From assembly GCF_009908295.1 (NCBI RefSeq), contig NZ_JAAALO010000005.1:124001-188000 (forward strand): a stretch of 64,000 nucleotides of DNA, in the 5' to 3' direction. Positions 29,359 through 39,156 of this stretch are shown piece after piece. A program made the translations under genes and the position numbers. A model generated the notes under the pieces. It was not told the origin of the DNA. It saw only the letters and a list, made by a program, of their open reading frames with translations, and made no database searches. The stretch comes from Micromonospora rubida (GTDB taxonomy: Bacteria; Actinomycetota; Actinomycetes; Mycobacteriales; Micromonosporaceae). Position 1 is the stretch's first letter. Each line of letters starts with the position of its first letter.

Positions 29359-32300
29359 GTGGTACGTCCCTCTTCCGTCGCCAGCAACGCGGCGACCTCG
29401 GTGTCGGAGAGCTCGTCGAGTTCCGCGGCGATCAGGCTCTCGATCTGGGCGGCCAGGTCGGCCACCACCGGGCTGCCGAACAGCGCCCGCATCGGCAGGT
29501 CGACGTCCACCTCGGCCCGGATCCGGGCCATCGCCCGCATGCCGCGCAGCGAGTTGCCGCCGAGGGCGAAGAAGTCGTCGGTCGCGCCGACCTTCTCCAC
29601 GCCGAGGATGTCGGCGTACACCTCGGCCACCAGGGCCTCGGCGTCGGTGCGCGGGGCGACGTACGCGCCGTCGACCGTCCCGGTGGCCGGGGCGGGCAGC
29701 GCGGCCCGGTCCAGCTTGCCGTTCGGGGTCAGCGGCAGCGCGTCGAGCCCGACGAACGCGGCCGGCACCAGGTGCGCCGGCAGCTCCCGGGCCAGGTCGG
29801 CGGCCAACGTGGCCTCGTCGGCGTCGCCGACCAGGTAGCCGACCAGGGTCGGCTCGCCGGAGTCGGTGCGCACGACCACCGCCGCCTCCCGGACGCCGGG
29901 CCGGGCCAGCAGGGCCGACTCGATCTCGCCCAGCTCGATGCGCATGCCGCGCACCTTCACCTGGTCGTCGCGGCGGCCCAGGTACTCCAGCGTCCCGTCG
30001 GCCCGCCACCGGGCCAGGTCGCCGGTGCGGTACATCCGCTGCCCGGCCGGCCCGTACGGGCAGGGCAGGAAGCGCTCGGCGGTCAGGCCGGGGCGGCGCA
30101 GGTAGCCGCGGGCGAGCTGGTCGCCGGCGACGTACAGCTCGCCGGCCACGCCCGGCGGCACCGGGTTCAGCGCCGCGTCCAGCAGCAGCGCCCGGGTGTT
30201 CCAGGTGGGGGTGCCGATCGACACCGCCCCGGCGGGCAGCTCCGCCCCCGGCGCGATCCGGGCGGCGACGCAGCCGACGGTGGCCTCGGTCGGGCCGTAC
30301 TCGTTGATCACCGCCACCTCTGGGTGGGCGGCCCGCCAGCCGGCGAGCTGCTCGCCGGTGAGCGCCTCGCCGCCGATGACCAGGTCGGCCGTCGGCGACA
30401 GCGCCTCGTCGAGCAGCGGCAGGTGGCTCGGGGTGACCTTGAGGAAGGTCGGCCGGCCGCCGGCGCGGGCGGCCGGGTCGTCGATCGCCGCGAGGCGGAC
30501 CGTGCCGCCCGCGGTGAGCGGCCCGAGCAGCCCGGTGACGGTGAGGTCGAACGACACCGGCGAGTGCAGCAGGGCGGTGCCGGCCAGGCCCGGGTAGGTG
30601 TGCCGGGCCCAGGCCAGGTACGCGGTCACCGACCGGTGCTCCACCACGACGCCCTTGGGGCGGCCCGTGGAGCCGGAGGTGTACAGCACGTAGGCCGGGT
30701 GGTCCGGGCGCAGCGGGGCGGCCCGGTCGGCGTCGGTCAGGTCCGCCGCGTCGAGGTCGGCGGCGGTGAGCGGGTCGAGCACCAACGCGCCGCCGGGCAC
30801 TGTGGCGGCGGTGTCGGCGACCGCCAGCACCAGCGCCGGCTCGGCGTCGGCCAGCAGGTACCCGATCCGGGCGGCCGGGTAGCCGGTGTCCACCGGCACG
30901 TACGCCGCGCCGGACTTGAGCACCGCGAGGATGGCCACCAACAGGTCCATCGAGCGGGGCAGCGCGAGGGCGACCCGGGTCTCCGGGCCGGCCCCTCGGG
31001 CGACCAGCAGCCGGGCCAGCCGGTTCGCGGCGGCGTTCAGCTCGGCGTACGTCAGCTCGGCGCCGTCGCAGACCAGCGCGATGGCCTGCGGGGTGGCCGC
31101 GGCCTGGCGCTGCACCTCGTCGACCAGCGTGGTGACCGGCCGGTCGTGGGCGGTGGCGTTCCACGCGTCCAGGACGAGCCGCCGCTCGGCGTCGTCGAGC
31201 AGCGGAAGCTCGGACACCCGCCGGCCCGGGTCGGCGACGGCGGCGGCGAGCAGCCGGACGTACCGGGTGACGACCGCCTCGGCGGTGGCCCGGTCGAACA
31301 GGTCGGTGCGGTAGACCAGCCGACTCTCCCCGGCGGTGACGTCGAAGGCCAGGTCGTCCTTGGTGGTGCCCAGCGGCACCGGGTCCAGGCCGGAGTCGGG
31401 GATGAAGTTCAGCGCGGTCTGGAAGAGCGGCTGCACCGACGGGTCCCGCTGCGGGGCGACCGCCTCGACGATCGTCTGGAACGGCGTCTGCCCGTGCTCC
31501 ATCGCGTCGATCAGGCCGCCCCGGACCCGGCCGAGCAGCTCGGCGACGGTGGGGTCGCCGGTCAGGTCGCAGCGCAGCGCCACCGGGTTGACGAACATGC
31601 CGATCAGCGTGGCCACCTCGTCGGTGTCCCGGCCGGCGGTGGACACGCCGACGACCACCGTGTCGTCGCCGGAGATCCGGGACAGCAGGGCGGCGAACCC
31701 GGTCAGCAGCACCATGTACGGGGTGGCGGCCGAGGCGGTGGCGAGCCGGCCGACGGAGTCGAGCAGCCCGTCGGGCAGGTCGAAGCGCACCTCGTCGCCG
31801 GCGAAGCCGAGCTGGGCCGGGCGGGGCCGGTCCAGCGGCAGGCCGGTCACCGCCGGGGCGCCGGCCAGGTGGCTGGTCCAGAAGGCGAGCTGCCGGTCCA
31901 GCTCCGGGCCGGCGAGCTGGTCGCGCTGCCACGCGGAGAAGTCGGCGTACTGGATGGGCAGCTCGGGCACCTCGGCGGGGGCGCCGGTGAGCGCGGCGGT
32001 GATGAACGCGGCCAGCTCGGTGGTGAACACCACCGCCGAGTGGGCGTCGTAGACGGCGTGGTGCACCACGAACTGCAACGACCACGCCGTGTTGACCTTG
32101 ACCAGGCGGGCCCGCCACAGCGGCGGGGCGTCCAGCGGGATCGGGGTGCGGGCCAGCTCCTCGCGGATCGCCAGGAACCGGGCGACCCGCTCGGCCTCCG
32201 GCAGGCCCGACAGGTCCTCGGCCGGCAGCCGGACCGGCTCGTGCGCGCGGACCACCTGCACCACGGCCCCGTCGTCCATGCGCAGGTGGGTACGCAGCGC

Positions 32301-32474
32301 CTCGTGCCGGGCGACGACCTGGTTGAACACGTCGCTGACCGCGTCGGCGTCCAGCTCGGCCGGGAACGCCCACGGGTTCGAGATGTTGTAGACCGGCGAG
32401 CCGGTGTCGAGCTGGTTGGCCATCCACACCCGCTCCTGCGCGAAGGAGGCGGGAAAGGTCCACTCCCGGGTCAC
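29355..32474 (-). CDS. NRPS module C-A(Asn)-PCP
   Basis: The 1039-residue protein has a condensation domain (about 8-440, HHAVYDA), an adenylation domain (about 455-950, with YTSGSTGRPKG and YGPTEATVG) and a C-terminal carrier domain (FFALGGNSLRG). The specificity positions aligned to GrsA read D-L-T-K-V-G-E-V-G-K, the known asparagine code. It accepts the chain from the PKS upstream and passes it to the serine module. It starts at the GTG at 32474, overlapping the MbtH stop by four bases. The second G of the usual condensation motif is Ala here, a tolerated change. Confidence 0.92.
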
Positions 32475-32659
32475 TGGCTCACCTCGCGGACGGAACGGGG
32501 GCGCATGTCGATCCACACGGTGTCGATGTGCGCCAGGCACTCCTCGCGGGTGCCGGCGAAGCCGGTGTCGTGCCAGCCCGCGGGGAGCTCACGGTCGGCC
32601 GACCAGATCGAGTACTGCTCCTCGTCGTTGCGCACGACCAGGAAGCGTGATTCGGCCAT
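32471..32659 (-). CDS. MbtH family protein
   Basis: The 62-residue protein is a complete MbtH-like factor: FLVVRNDEEQYSIWSADRELPAGW, then three conserved Trp positions and the C-terminal VWIDMRPRSV. MbtH proteins bind adenylation domains and are needed for their folding or activity. The start overlaps the dioxygenase stop by one base (TGATG) and the stop overlaps the next NRPS start. Confidence 0.95.
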   Translation of the reverse strand: MAESRFLVVRNDEEQYSIWSADRELPAGWHDTGFAGTREECLAHIDTVWIDMRPRSVREVSQ

Positions 32660-33612
32660 CAGTTGTCTCCAGTGCTCTCGGGGGTGTGCGGCTCGGCCAT
32701 CGCGACGGCGATCTTGCGGGGGCCGGTGAACGGCTCCCGGGCGTGCGCGGCGGTCATGTTGTCCACCACCAGCACGTCGTCGCGCTGGTAGTCGAAGCGG
32801 ACGCTGGCGGCCCGGTACGCGGCCCGCAGGTGGTCCAGCACGTCGCCGGGGATCTCGCCGCCGTCGCCGTAGTAGGTGTTCGACGGCAGCCCGTCGGGGC
32901 CGAACATCGCCAGCAGCCCCTCCTGGTACTCCGCCGGCAGGGTGCTCACGTGGAAGAACGTGGCGTGGTTGAACCAGCGCGGCGTGTCCGAGCCGGGCCG
33001 GTGGTGCACCACGTCGCGCACGGCGCGGGTGCGCAGCCCGTCCCCGCCGACCCATTCCAGGGCGATCCGGTTGGCCGCCGCGTACGCCTCGACCTCGGCC
33101 CGGTCGTCGGTGTTGAACACGTCCTGCCAGCGGGTGCCGAAGTCGGCGTGGAAGTTGCGCACCAACATCCACCGGCGGCGGACGAACTCCTCCCGCACGG
33201 CCGGGTCGATCAGCTCGTACACCCGGCGCACGTCGGCCAGCGGGGTCGCGCCCAGGGTCTCGGGCGGGGTGACGCACCAGAAGAACAGGGTCAGCGGCCA
33301 GCGCGCCTGGTACGAGTTCTCGTTGTGCAGGAAGATCTCCTCGTCCGGCGGGTAGTCGGTCGAGGTGTAGACCCGGCCCTTGATGGCGTGCCGGGGCGAG
33401 GACCGCTCGGTGTAGACCAGCGGCTCCCCGGCCAGCGCCCGCACCACCGCGTCGAAGCCGTCGACGCCGCCGACGTCGAAGCCACGGAACAGCAGCCCGC
33501 CGTGCTCGACGAGGGTGGCCCGCAGCTCGGCCCGGCGGGCGTCGATGAGGTCTGTCAACGCCCGGCCGTCGCTTTCGACGACCACCGGCAGCGTGGCGAT
33601 CGTGTCGCTCAT
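32659..33612 (-). CDS. TauD/TfdA-type Fe(II)/2-oxoglutarate oxygenase, SyrP-like
   Basis: The 317-residue protein has the iron-binding HNE motif (FLHNENSYQARWP, near residue 105), a distal His in VVDNMTAAHAREPF near residue 280 and the GGLLFRGFDV N-terminal signature. SyrP-like relatives in NRPS clusters hydroxylate the beta-carbon of carrier-bound acidic or amide amino acids. The Asn-specific module immediately downstream makes beta-hydroxyasparagine a natural guess, but substrate is not readable from sequence. The ATG at 33612 follows AAAGGAG. A 28-base gap to the PKS is the only non-overlapping junction in the operon. Confidence 0.88.
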   Translation of the reverse strand: MSDTIATLPVVVESDGRALTDLIDARRAELRATLVEHGGLLFRGFDVGGVDGFDAVVRALAGEPLVYTERSSPRHAIKGRVYTSTDYPPDEEIFLHNENSYQARWPLTLFFWCVTPPETLGATPLADVRRVYELIDPAVREEFVRRRWMLVRNFHADFGTRWQDVFNTDDRAEVEAYAAANRIALEWVGGDGLRTRAVRDVVHHRPGSDTPRWFNHATFFHVSTLPAEYQEGLLAMFGPDGLPSNTYYGDGGEIPGDVLDHLRAAYRAASVRFDYQRDDVLVVDNMTAAHAREPFTGPRKIAVAMAEPHTPESTGDN

Positions 33613-33640
33613 AGCTCTGTGCTCCTTTGTTCCTCGGTGC

Positions 33641-36600
33641 TCACGCGCGGGGCAGCCGCGGGATGCTCGTGGTCGCCGCCGGGGCGGCCGGCTCGGCTGC
33701 GGCGGACGCCTCGGCGCGCAACTCCTCGATCCGGGCGGCCAACCCGGCGACGGTGGGCGTCTCGAAGAGGCTGCGCATCGGCAGCCGCACCCCGGTCGCC
33801 TTGCGCATCGACGCGATGAGCTGCACCGCGACGAGGGAGTTGCCGCCGAGGGCGAAGAAGTCATCGTCCACGCCCACCACCGGCACCCCGAGCCCGTCGC
33901 GCCACACCTGGGCGATGGTGGCCTCCAGTTCGGTGCGCGGCGCCGCCGAGCCGCCGGCCTCCACCATGGCGGCGGACGCGGTCGGGTCGGTCTCCGACTC
34001 CAGGCTCTCGGTGGTGACCCGGGCGGCGCGACGCCGGATGTCGGCCACCGCCCGGGTGGTGATCACCACCTGGGCGCCGAGGCCGGCGGTGAGGCTGCGC
34101 CGGAACGCCTCCGCGCCGTCGACCGGTCGGATGTCCTCGCCGGGAACGTCGGTGCCCGGGGCCGCGTCGGCCGGGGCGGCGTCGGCGGCGAGCCCGCCGG
34201 TGACCGCCGACTGGTCCACCCGGCGCAGCACGAAGTCGCTGATCGCGACCAGCTCCCGGCCGGACGCGTCGGTCAGGGTCAGGTCGGCGGTGATCACCTC
34301 TTCGGTTCCGCCGTCGCGGTGGCGCAGGTGGCTGTGGAACCGCTGCGGCAGCGTTCCGCGCACCACGATCCGCCCGTACGACAGCGGCAGGTAGGTGCCC
34401 GAGCCCTGACCCCGGCCGAACGCGGTGGCCACGTCCAGCAGGGCCGGGTGCAGCCCCCACGCGGCCAGGTCGGCGACGGCCTCGGCGGGCGCCTCGACGA
34501 GGGCCAGCTCCTCGCCGTCGGCGAGGTGGTGCTCGGCCAGCGAGTGCCAGCGCGGCCCGAAGGTCAGCATGCTGGTGCGGCCCCGGCCGAACGACGAGTC
34601 GTCGTCGACCCGGCGGGACCGGCCGACGACGTCGGCGAGGTCCCGCGCCGGCGGGGCGGTGTCGGTGGTCCAGCCGGCCGCGCCGCGCACGTGGGTGCGC
34701 AGCACCCCGGCGGCGAGGCTCTGCACGACGAACTCCGTCGACCCGTCCTCGGCGGCGGTCAGCGCCACCCGGTACTGGGCGACCGAGCCGTCGGGGACCG
34801 AGAAGGGCTCCAGGAACACCACGTCGCGCAGCTCCACCGCCGCGCCCGGGTCGGGGGCGGGGACGGCGGCGGCCACGGCGGCGCGGACGGACTCCAGGTG
34901 AGCGGTGCCCGGCACCACCGGCACCCCGCCGATGCGGTGCTCGTCGAGCAGCCAGTGGGTGGCGGCGGAGACCAGACCGTGCAGCACGGTCCCCTCCGGG
35001 CCGGTCACCTTCGTGGTGAGCACCGGGTGGTCGACGGCGGCGGTGACGGTGTCCCGGGTCAGGGCCCGGAACCCGGCCGGGGCGGTGCTCTCCGCCGCCA
35101 TGCCGACCTCGGCCCAGCCGCCCCAGTTCTGCGACACCACCGGGGCGGACCAGCCGGCGCCCGCGCGGGCGTGCGCGTCGAGGAAGTTGTTCGCCGCGCA
35201 GTAGTCGACCTGGCCGAAGCCGCCGATCACGGCGGTGATCGAGGAGCACAGCACCACGAAGTCCAGCGGCAGGTCGCCGAAGACCTGGGCGAGGGCGAGG
35301 GTGCCGGCGAGCTTCGGGGCGAGCACCCGCTCGGCCTCGGCCCGCTCCTTGATCTCGGCCATGCCGCCGCCGGGCAGGCCGGCGGCGTGCACGACGCCGT
35401 CGATCCCGCCGAACTCGGCCTCGGCGGCGGCCCGGACCCGGCGCAGGTCGGCCGGGTCGGTGACGTCGGCGGCGAGCACCAGCACCGACGCGCCGGCCGC
35501 CTCCATCCGGCGGATCGCGGCGATCGCCCGGCCCGCCCGGTCGGACTGGCCGGAGCCGTGCACGGCGAGGTGGTCGTCCCACTGCTCGCGCGGCGGCAGG
35601 CCGGAGCGGGCCAGCAGCACCAGCTTCGCCCGGGACCGCCGGGCGAAGTCCTCGGCGAGGGTGATGCCGATGCCGCCGAGGCCGCCGGTGATCACGTACC
35701 GGCCGCCCTCGCGCAGCGCCCCGGGCTCGCCCTCGGCGTCGACGGTCACCTGCTCGTAGCCGGTGACCCAGCGGCGGGTGCCGCGCAGCGCCACCTCGGT
35801 GTGCTCCGGGTCGAGCGGGCGGCGCAGCTCGGCGACCAGGGCGTCCGCCCCGGTGGCGGCGGGGTCGGCGTCGAGCAGCCGGACGGTCAGCCCGGGCAGT
35901 TCGACGGGGAGCACCCGGGCCAGGCCGGTGAGGGTGGCGTGCTCGGGCCGGGTCAGGTCCGCGCCGGTCACGTCGCCGATGCCGGCGGTCACCAGGTCCA
36001 GGGCCAGCGAGCCGTCCTCGGCGGTGCGGCCGGCCCCGGCGAGGGCCTGCACCAGGTGCAGGGCGCTGAAGAAGCCCCGGTCCTGGGCGGCCCAGCTGGC
36101 GGCGATGTCGGTGCCGGTGGGCTCGCCGTCGAGGGCGAAGGCGTGCACCAGCCGCTCGGGCAGGTCGTCGCCGAGGGCGGCGACCAGCGCGTCGTGGTCC
36201 TCGCGCACGCCGGGGCGCAGCACCCAGCCGCCGTCGGTGCCGGCGAAGGCGTCGCCGGCGCGTACCTCGACGATCTCGGCGCCGGCGGCGCGCAGGCCGG
36301 CGACGAGCGCGTCGCCGCGCGGGCCGTCGACCAGCACCAGGCAGCGGCCGGGCGCGGCGGTGGCCGGCGCGGGCGCGGCCTGGCGCCACACCGGCACGGC
36401 GAACCACTCGGGCAGCGCCCGGGGGCCGGTGTCGGCAGGGACGGCGGCGACCTGCTCCTGCGGGTCCGGGTCGACCCAGTAGCGGCGCCGCTCGAACGGG
36501 TACGTCGGCAGCGGCACCCGCCGGGCGTCCGGGTCGGAGCCGGCGCGCACGCCCACGCCGGCGCACCACAGCGCCCCGGCGGTGGCGAGCAGGGCGGCCA

Positions 36601-39142
36601 GGTCGCCGCCCGGCTCCCCCGGGCCGGGCAGGCTGCCCAGCGGGACGAGCGCCCGCTGCTCCGGCGAGCCCTTGGCGACCTGCATCCGGGCCAGGTTGGC
36701 GAGCTGCCGGCCGGGGCCGCACTCGACCAGCGCCCAGGTGCCCTCGGCGAGCAGGGTCGCCACGCAGTCGCCGAAGCGCACCGGCTGGCGCAGGTGCGCC
36801 GCCCAGTACGCCGGGTCGGTGGCCTGCGCGTCGGTGATCCAGGTGCCGGAGACGTTGGACAGGAACGGGACCTGCGGCGCGCGCAGCGGCACGGCGGCCA
36901 TCAACGCGGTGAACTCGGCGAGGATCGGGTCCATCATCGGCGAGTGGAAGGCGTGCGAGGTGCGCAGCGCCTTGCTCTTGACCTTGCGGGTGGTCTTCAG
37001 GGTCTCGGCGAACGCGGCGACCGCGTCGGGCTCCCCGGCCACCACGCAGGTGCCGGGGCCGTTGACCGTGGCGATCGAGACGCCCTCGGGCAGCAGCCCG
37101 GCGACCACCGACTCGTCCAGCGGGACGGCCAGCATCGACCCGGCCGGCAGGGACTGCATGAGCCGGCCCCGGGCGACGACGATCCGCAGCGCGGCGGGCA
37201 GGTCGAACACCCCGGCGACGGTCGCGGCGACGTACTCGCCGATGGAGTGCCCGGCCATCGCCGCCGGCCGGACCCCGACCCGCTGCCAGTGCGTGGCCAG
37301 GGCGTACTCGACGACGAACAGGGCCGGCTGGGTGTAGCGGGTCTGGAGCAGCTTCTCGGCGGCCTCCGGGTCCCGGTCGAGGATCAGGTCGCGGATGTCC
37401 AGGCCCAGCTCGCCCCGGAGCAGCTCGGCGCACTCGTCGACGACGGCGGCGTAGCCGGGCTCCTCGGCGTAGAGCTGCGCGCCCATCCCGGCGTACTGGC
37501 TGCCCTGGCCGGAGAGGAGGAAGGCGACCCGGGGCGCGGGGCCGTCGGCGACCCCCGCCTGCCGGCGCCGCTTGGTGCGCAGGGCGGCGACGGCGTCGGG
37601 CAGGTCGGTGGCGACCACGGCGACCCGGTGCGCGTACTGCTGCCGGCCCACCCGCAGGGTGTGCGCGACGTCGGCCAGGTGCGCGGCCCCGTCGGGGTTG
37701 CCGGCGAGGTGCTCGGCGAGCCGGTCCACGGCGCTCTCCAGCGCGGTGGCGGTCTTCGCCGACACGTGTAGCAGCTGTGCGGGGCGCACCCGCCGGTCGG
37801 TGCGGTACGCCTCCGGCGCCTCTTCGAGCACCACGTGGGCGTTGGTGCCGCCGATGCCGAAGGAGCTGACCCCGGCCCGGCGGGGCGTCCCGTCGGTGTC
37901 CCACTTGGTGAGGGTGTTCGCCACGTAGAACGGGGTGTCGGCGAACTCGATGGCCGGGTTCGGGGTCTCGTAGTTGATGGTCGGCGGGATCAGCCCGTGC
38001 TCCATCGCCAGCACCGTCTTGATCACGCTGACGATGCCGGAGGGCTGGCTGAGGTGGCCGATGTTGGACTTCACCGAGCCGATGCCGCACCAGCCCCGCT
38101 CGTCGGTGTCCTTCGTGTACACCGCCGACAGGGCGGCGACCTCGATCGGGTCGCCCAGCGCGGTGCCGGTGCCGTGCGCCTCGACGTAGCTGATGGTGCG
38201 CGGGTCGACCGCGGCCATCCCGACGGCCTGGGCGACGGCCTCCATCTGCCCGTCGACGCTGGGGGCGGTGAAGCCGACCTTGCCGGCGCCGTCGTTGTTG
38301 ATGGCGTTGCCGAGCACCACGGCGCGGACGTGGTCGCCGTCGGCGATCGCGTCGGAGAGGCGCTTGAGCAGGGTCACCCCGACGCCGCTGCCCCACATGG
38401 TGCCGTTCGCCTCCGCGTCGAACGGCCGGCACCGCCCGTCGGGGGAGGTGAAGCCGTCCATGCCGAGGTACCCGGCGTGCGGCAGCTCGATGTTGACGCC
38501 GCCCGCGAGGGCCATGTCGCACTCGCCGTTGCGCAGCGCCTCGCAGGCCAGGTGGAAGGCGACCAGGGAGGTGGAGCAGGCGGTGTGCACGGTCAGGCTG
38601 GGCCCCCGCAGGTCCAGCCGGTACGACACGCCGGTCGCCACGTAGTTGGGCGAGTTGCTGGTGGCGATGGAGACGGCGTTGTGCGGGTTGCCGCCGACCC
38701 GCTTGTTGTGCAACACGTTGCGGTGCAGGTACGAGGTGCCGCCGGTGCCGGCGTACACGCCGACCGCGCCGTCGTAGCGGGTCGGGTCGTAGCCGGCGTC
38801 CTGCAGGGCGGTGTAGCAGGTCTCCAGGAACAGCCGGTGCTGCGGGTCGGTGACCTCGGCCTCCCGTGCGGTCATCCCGAACAGCCCGGCGTCGAACTGG
38901 TCGTAGCCGTCGACCAGCGGGGCCCTGTTGACCCAGCCCGGGTCGTCGAGCTCCTCGGGGGTGACGCCCCGGGCGAGCTGCTCCTCGCGGGTCAGCTCGG
39001 TGACCGACTCGACGCCGTCGACCAGGTTGCGCCAGAACTCGTGCACGTCGGCGGCGCCGGGCAGCCGGGCGGCCAGCCCGACGATCGCGATCGGCTCGAT
39101 GCCGTCGTCGGCGGGATTGTCGGTTTCGATCGCGTTGTCCAT
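33641..39142 (-). CDS. type I PKS KS-AT-KR-DH-ACP
   Basis: The protein of about 1833 residues contains a ketosynthase (Cys 189 in TACSTS; EAHGTGTALGDP; KSNIGHL), an acyltransferase (Ser about 633 in GHSIGE; the HAFH motif near 730 indicates malonyl-CoA), a ketoreductase (GGLGGIG near 1152, SSITAVIGGFGQVDYCAANN), a dehydratase (HRIGGVPVVPG near 1399, HPALLDV near 1568) and a carrier domain (LGGNSL near 1767). The ketoreductase precedes the dehydratase, the reverse of the usual order. The ATG at 39142 is chosen because GAAGGA precedes it; starts at 39157 or 39160 would overlap the upstream stop. It should extend the chain with two carbons and leave an alkene or hydroxyl. Confidence 0.93.
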   Translation of the reverse strand: MDNAIETDNPADDGIEPIAIVGLAARLPGAADVHEFWRNLVDGVESVTELTREEQLARGVTPEELDDPGWVNRAPLVDGYDQFDAGLFGMTAREAEVTDPQHRLFLETCYTALQDAGYDPTRYDGAVGVYAGTGGTSYLHRNVLHNKRVGGNPHNAVSIATSNSPNYVATGVSYRLDLRGPSLTVHTACSTSLVAFHLACEALRNGECDMALAGGVNIELPHAGYLGMDGFTSPDGRCRPFDAEANGTMWGSGVGVTLLKRLSDAIADGDHVRAVVLGNAINNDGAGKVGFTAPSVDGQMEAVAQAVGMAAVDPRTISYVEAHGTGTALGDPIEVAALSAVYTKDTDERGWCGIGSVKSNIGHLSQPSGIVSVIKTVLAMEHGLIPPTINYETPNPAIEFADTPFYVANTLTKWDTDGTPRRAGVSSFGIGGTNAHVVLEEAPEAYRTDRRVRPAQLLHVSAKTATALESAVDRLAEHLAGNPDGAAHLADVAHTLRVGRQQYAHRVAVVATDLPDAVAALRTKRRRQAGVADGPAPRVAFLLSGQGSQYAGMGAQLYAEEPGYAAVVDECAELLRGELGLDIRDLILDRDPEAAEKLLQTRYTQPALFVVEYALATHWQRVGVRPAAMAGHSIGEYVAATVAGVFDLPAALRIVVARGRLMQSLPAGSMLAVPLDESVVAGLLPEGVSIATVNGPGTCVVAGEPDAVAAFAETLKTTRKVKSKALRTSHAFHSPMMDPILAEFTALMAAVPLRAPQVPFLSNVSGTWITDAQATDPAYWAAHLRQPVRFGDCVATLLAEGTWALVECGPGRQLANLARMQVAKGSPEQRALVPLGSLPGPGEPGGDLAALLATAGALWCAGVGVRAGSDPDARRVPLPTYPFERRRYWVDPDPQEQVAAVPADTGPRALPEWFAVPVWRQAAPAPATAAPGRCLVLVDGPRGDALVAGLRAAGAEIVEVRAGDAFAGTDGGWVLRPGVREDHDALVAALGDDLPERLVHAFALDGEPTGTDIAASWAAQDRGFFSALHLVQALAGAGRTAEDGSLALDLVTAGIGDVTGADLTRPEHATLTGLARVLPVELPGLTVRLLDADPAATGADALVAELRRPLDPEHTEVALRGTRRWVTGYEQVTVDAEGEPGALREGGRYVITGGLGGIGITLAEDFARRSRAKLVLLARSGLPPREQWDDHLAVHGSGQSDRAGRAIAAIRRMEAAGASVLVLAADVTDPADLRRVRAAAEAEFGGIDGVVHAAGLPGGGMAEIKERAEAERVLAPKLAGTLALAQVFGDLPLDFVVLCSSITAVIGGFGQVDYCAANNFLDAHARAGAGWSAPVVSQNWGGWAEVGMAAESTAPAGFRALTRDTVTAAVDHPVLTTKVTGPEGTVLHGLVSAATHWLLDEHRIGGVPVVPGTAHLESVRAAVAAAVPAPDPGAAVELRDVVFLEPFSVPDGSVAQYRVALTAAEDGSTEFVVQSLAAGVLRTHVRGAAGWTTDTAPPARDLADVVGRSRRVDDDSSFGRGRTSMLTFGPRWHSLAEHHLADGEELALVEAPAEAVADLAAWGLHPALLDVATAFGRGQGSGTYLPLSYGRIVVRGTLPQRFHSHLRHRDGGTEEVITADLTLTDASGRELVAISDFVLRRVDQSAVTGGLAADAAPADAAPGTDVPGEDIRPVDGAEAFRRSLTAGLGAQVVITTRAVADIRRRAARVTTESLESETDPTASAAMVEAGGSAAPRTELEATIAQVWRDGLGVPVVGVDDDFFALGGNSLVAVQLIASMRKATGVRLPMRSLFETPTVAGLAARIEELRAEASAAAEPAAPAATTSIPRLPRA

Positions 39143-39156
39143 CAGGTCGTCCTTCA

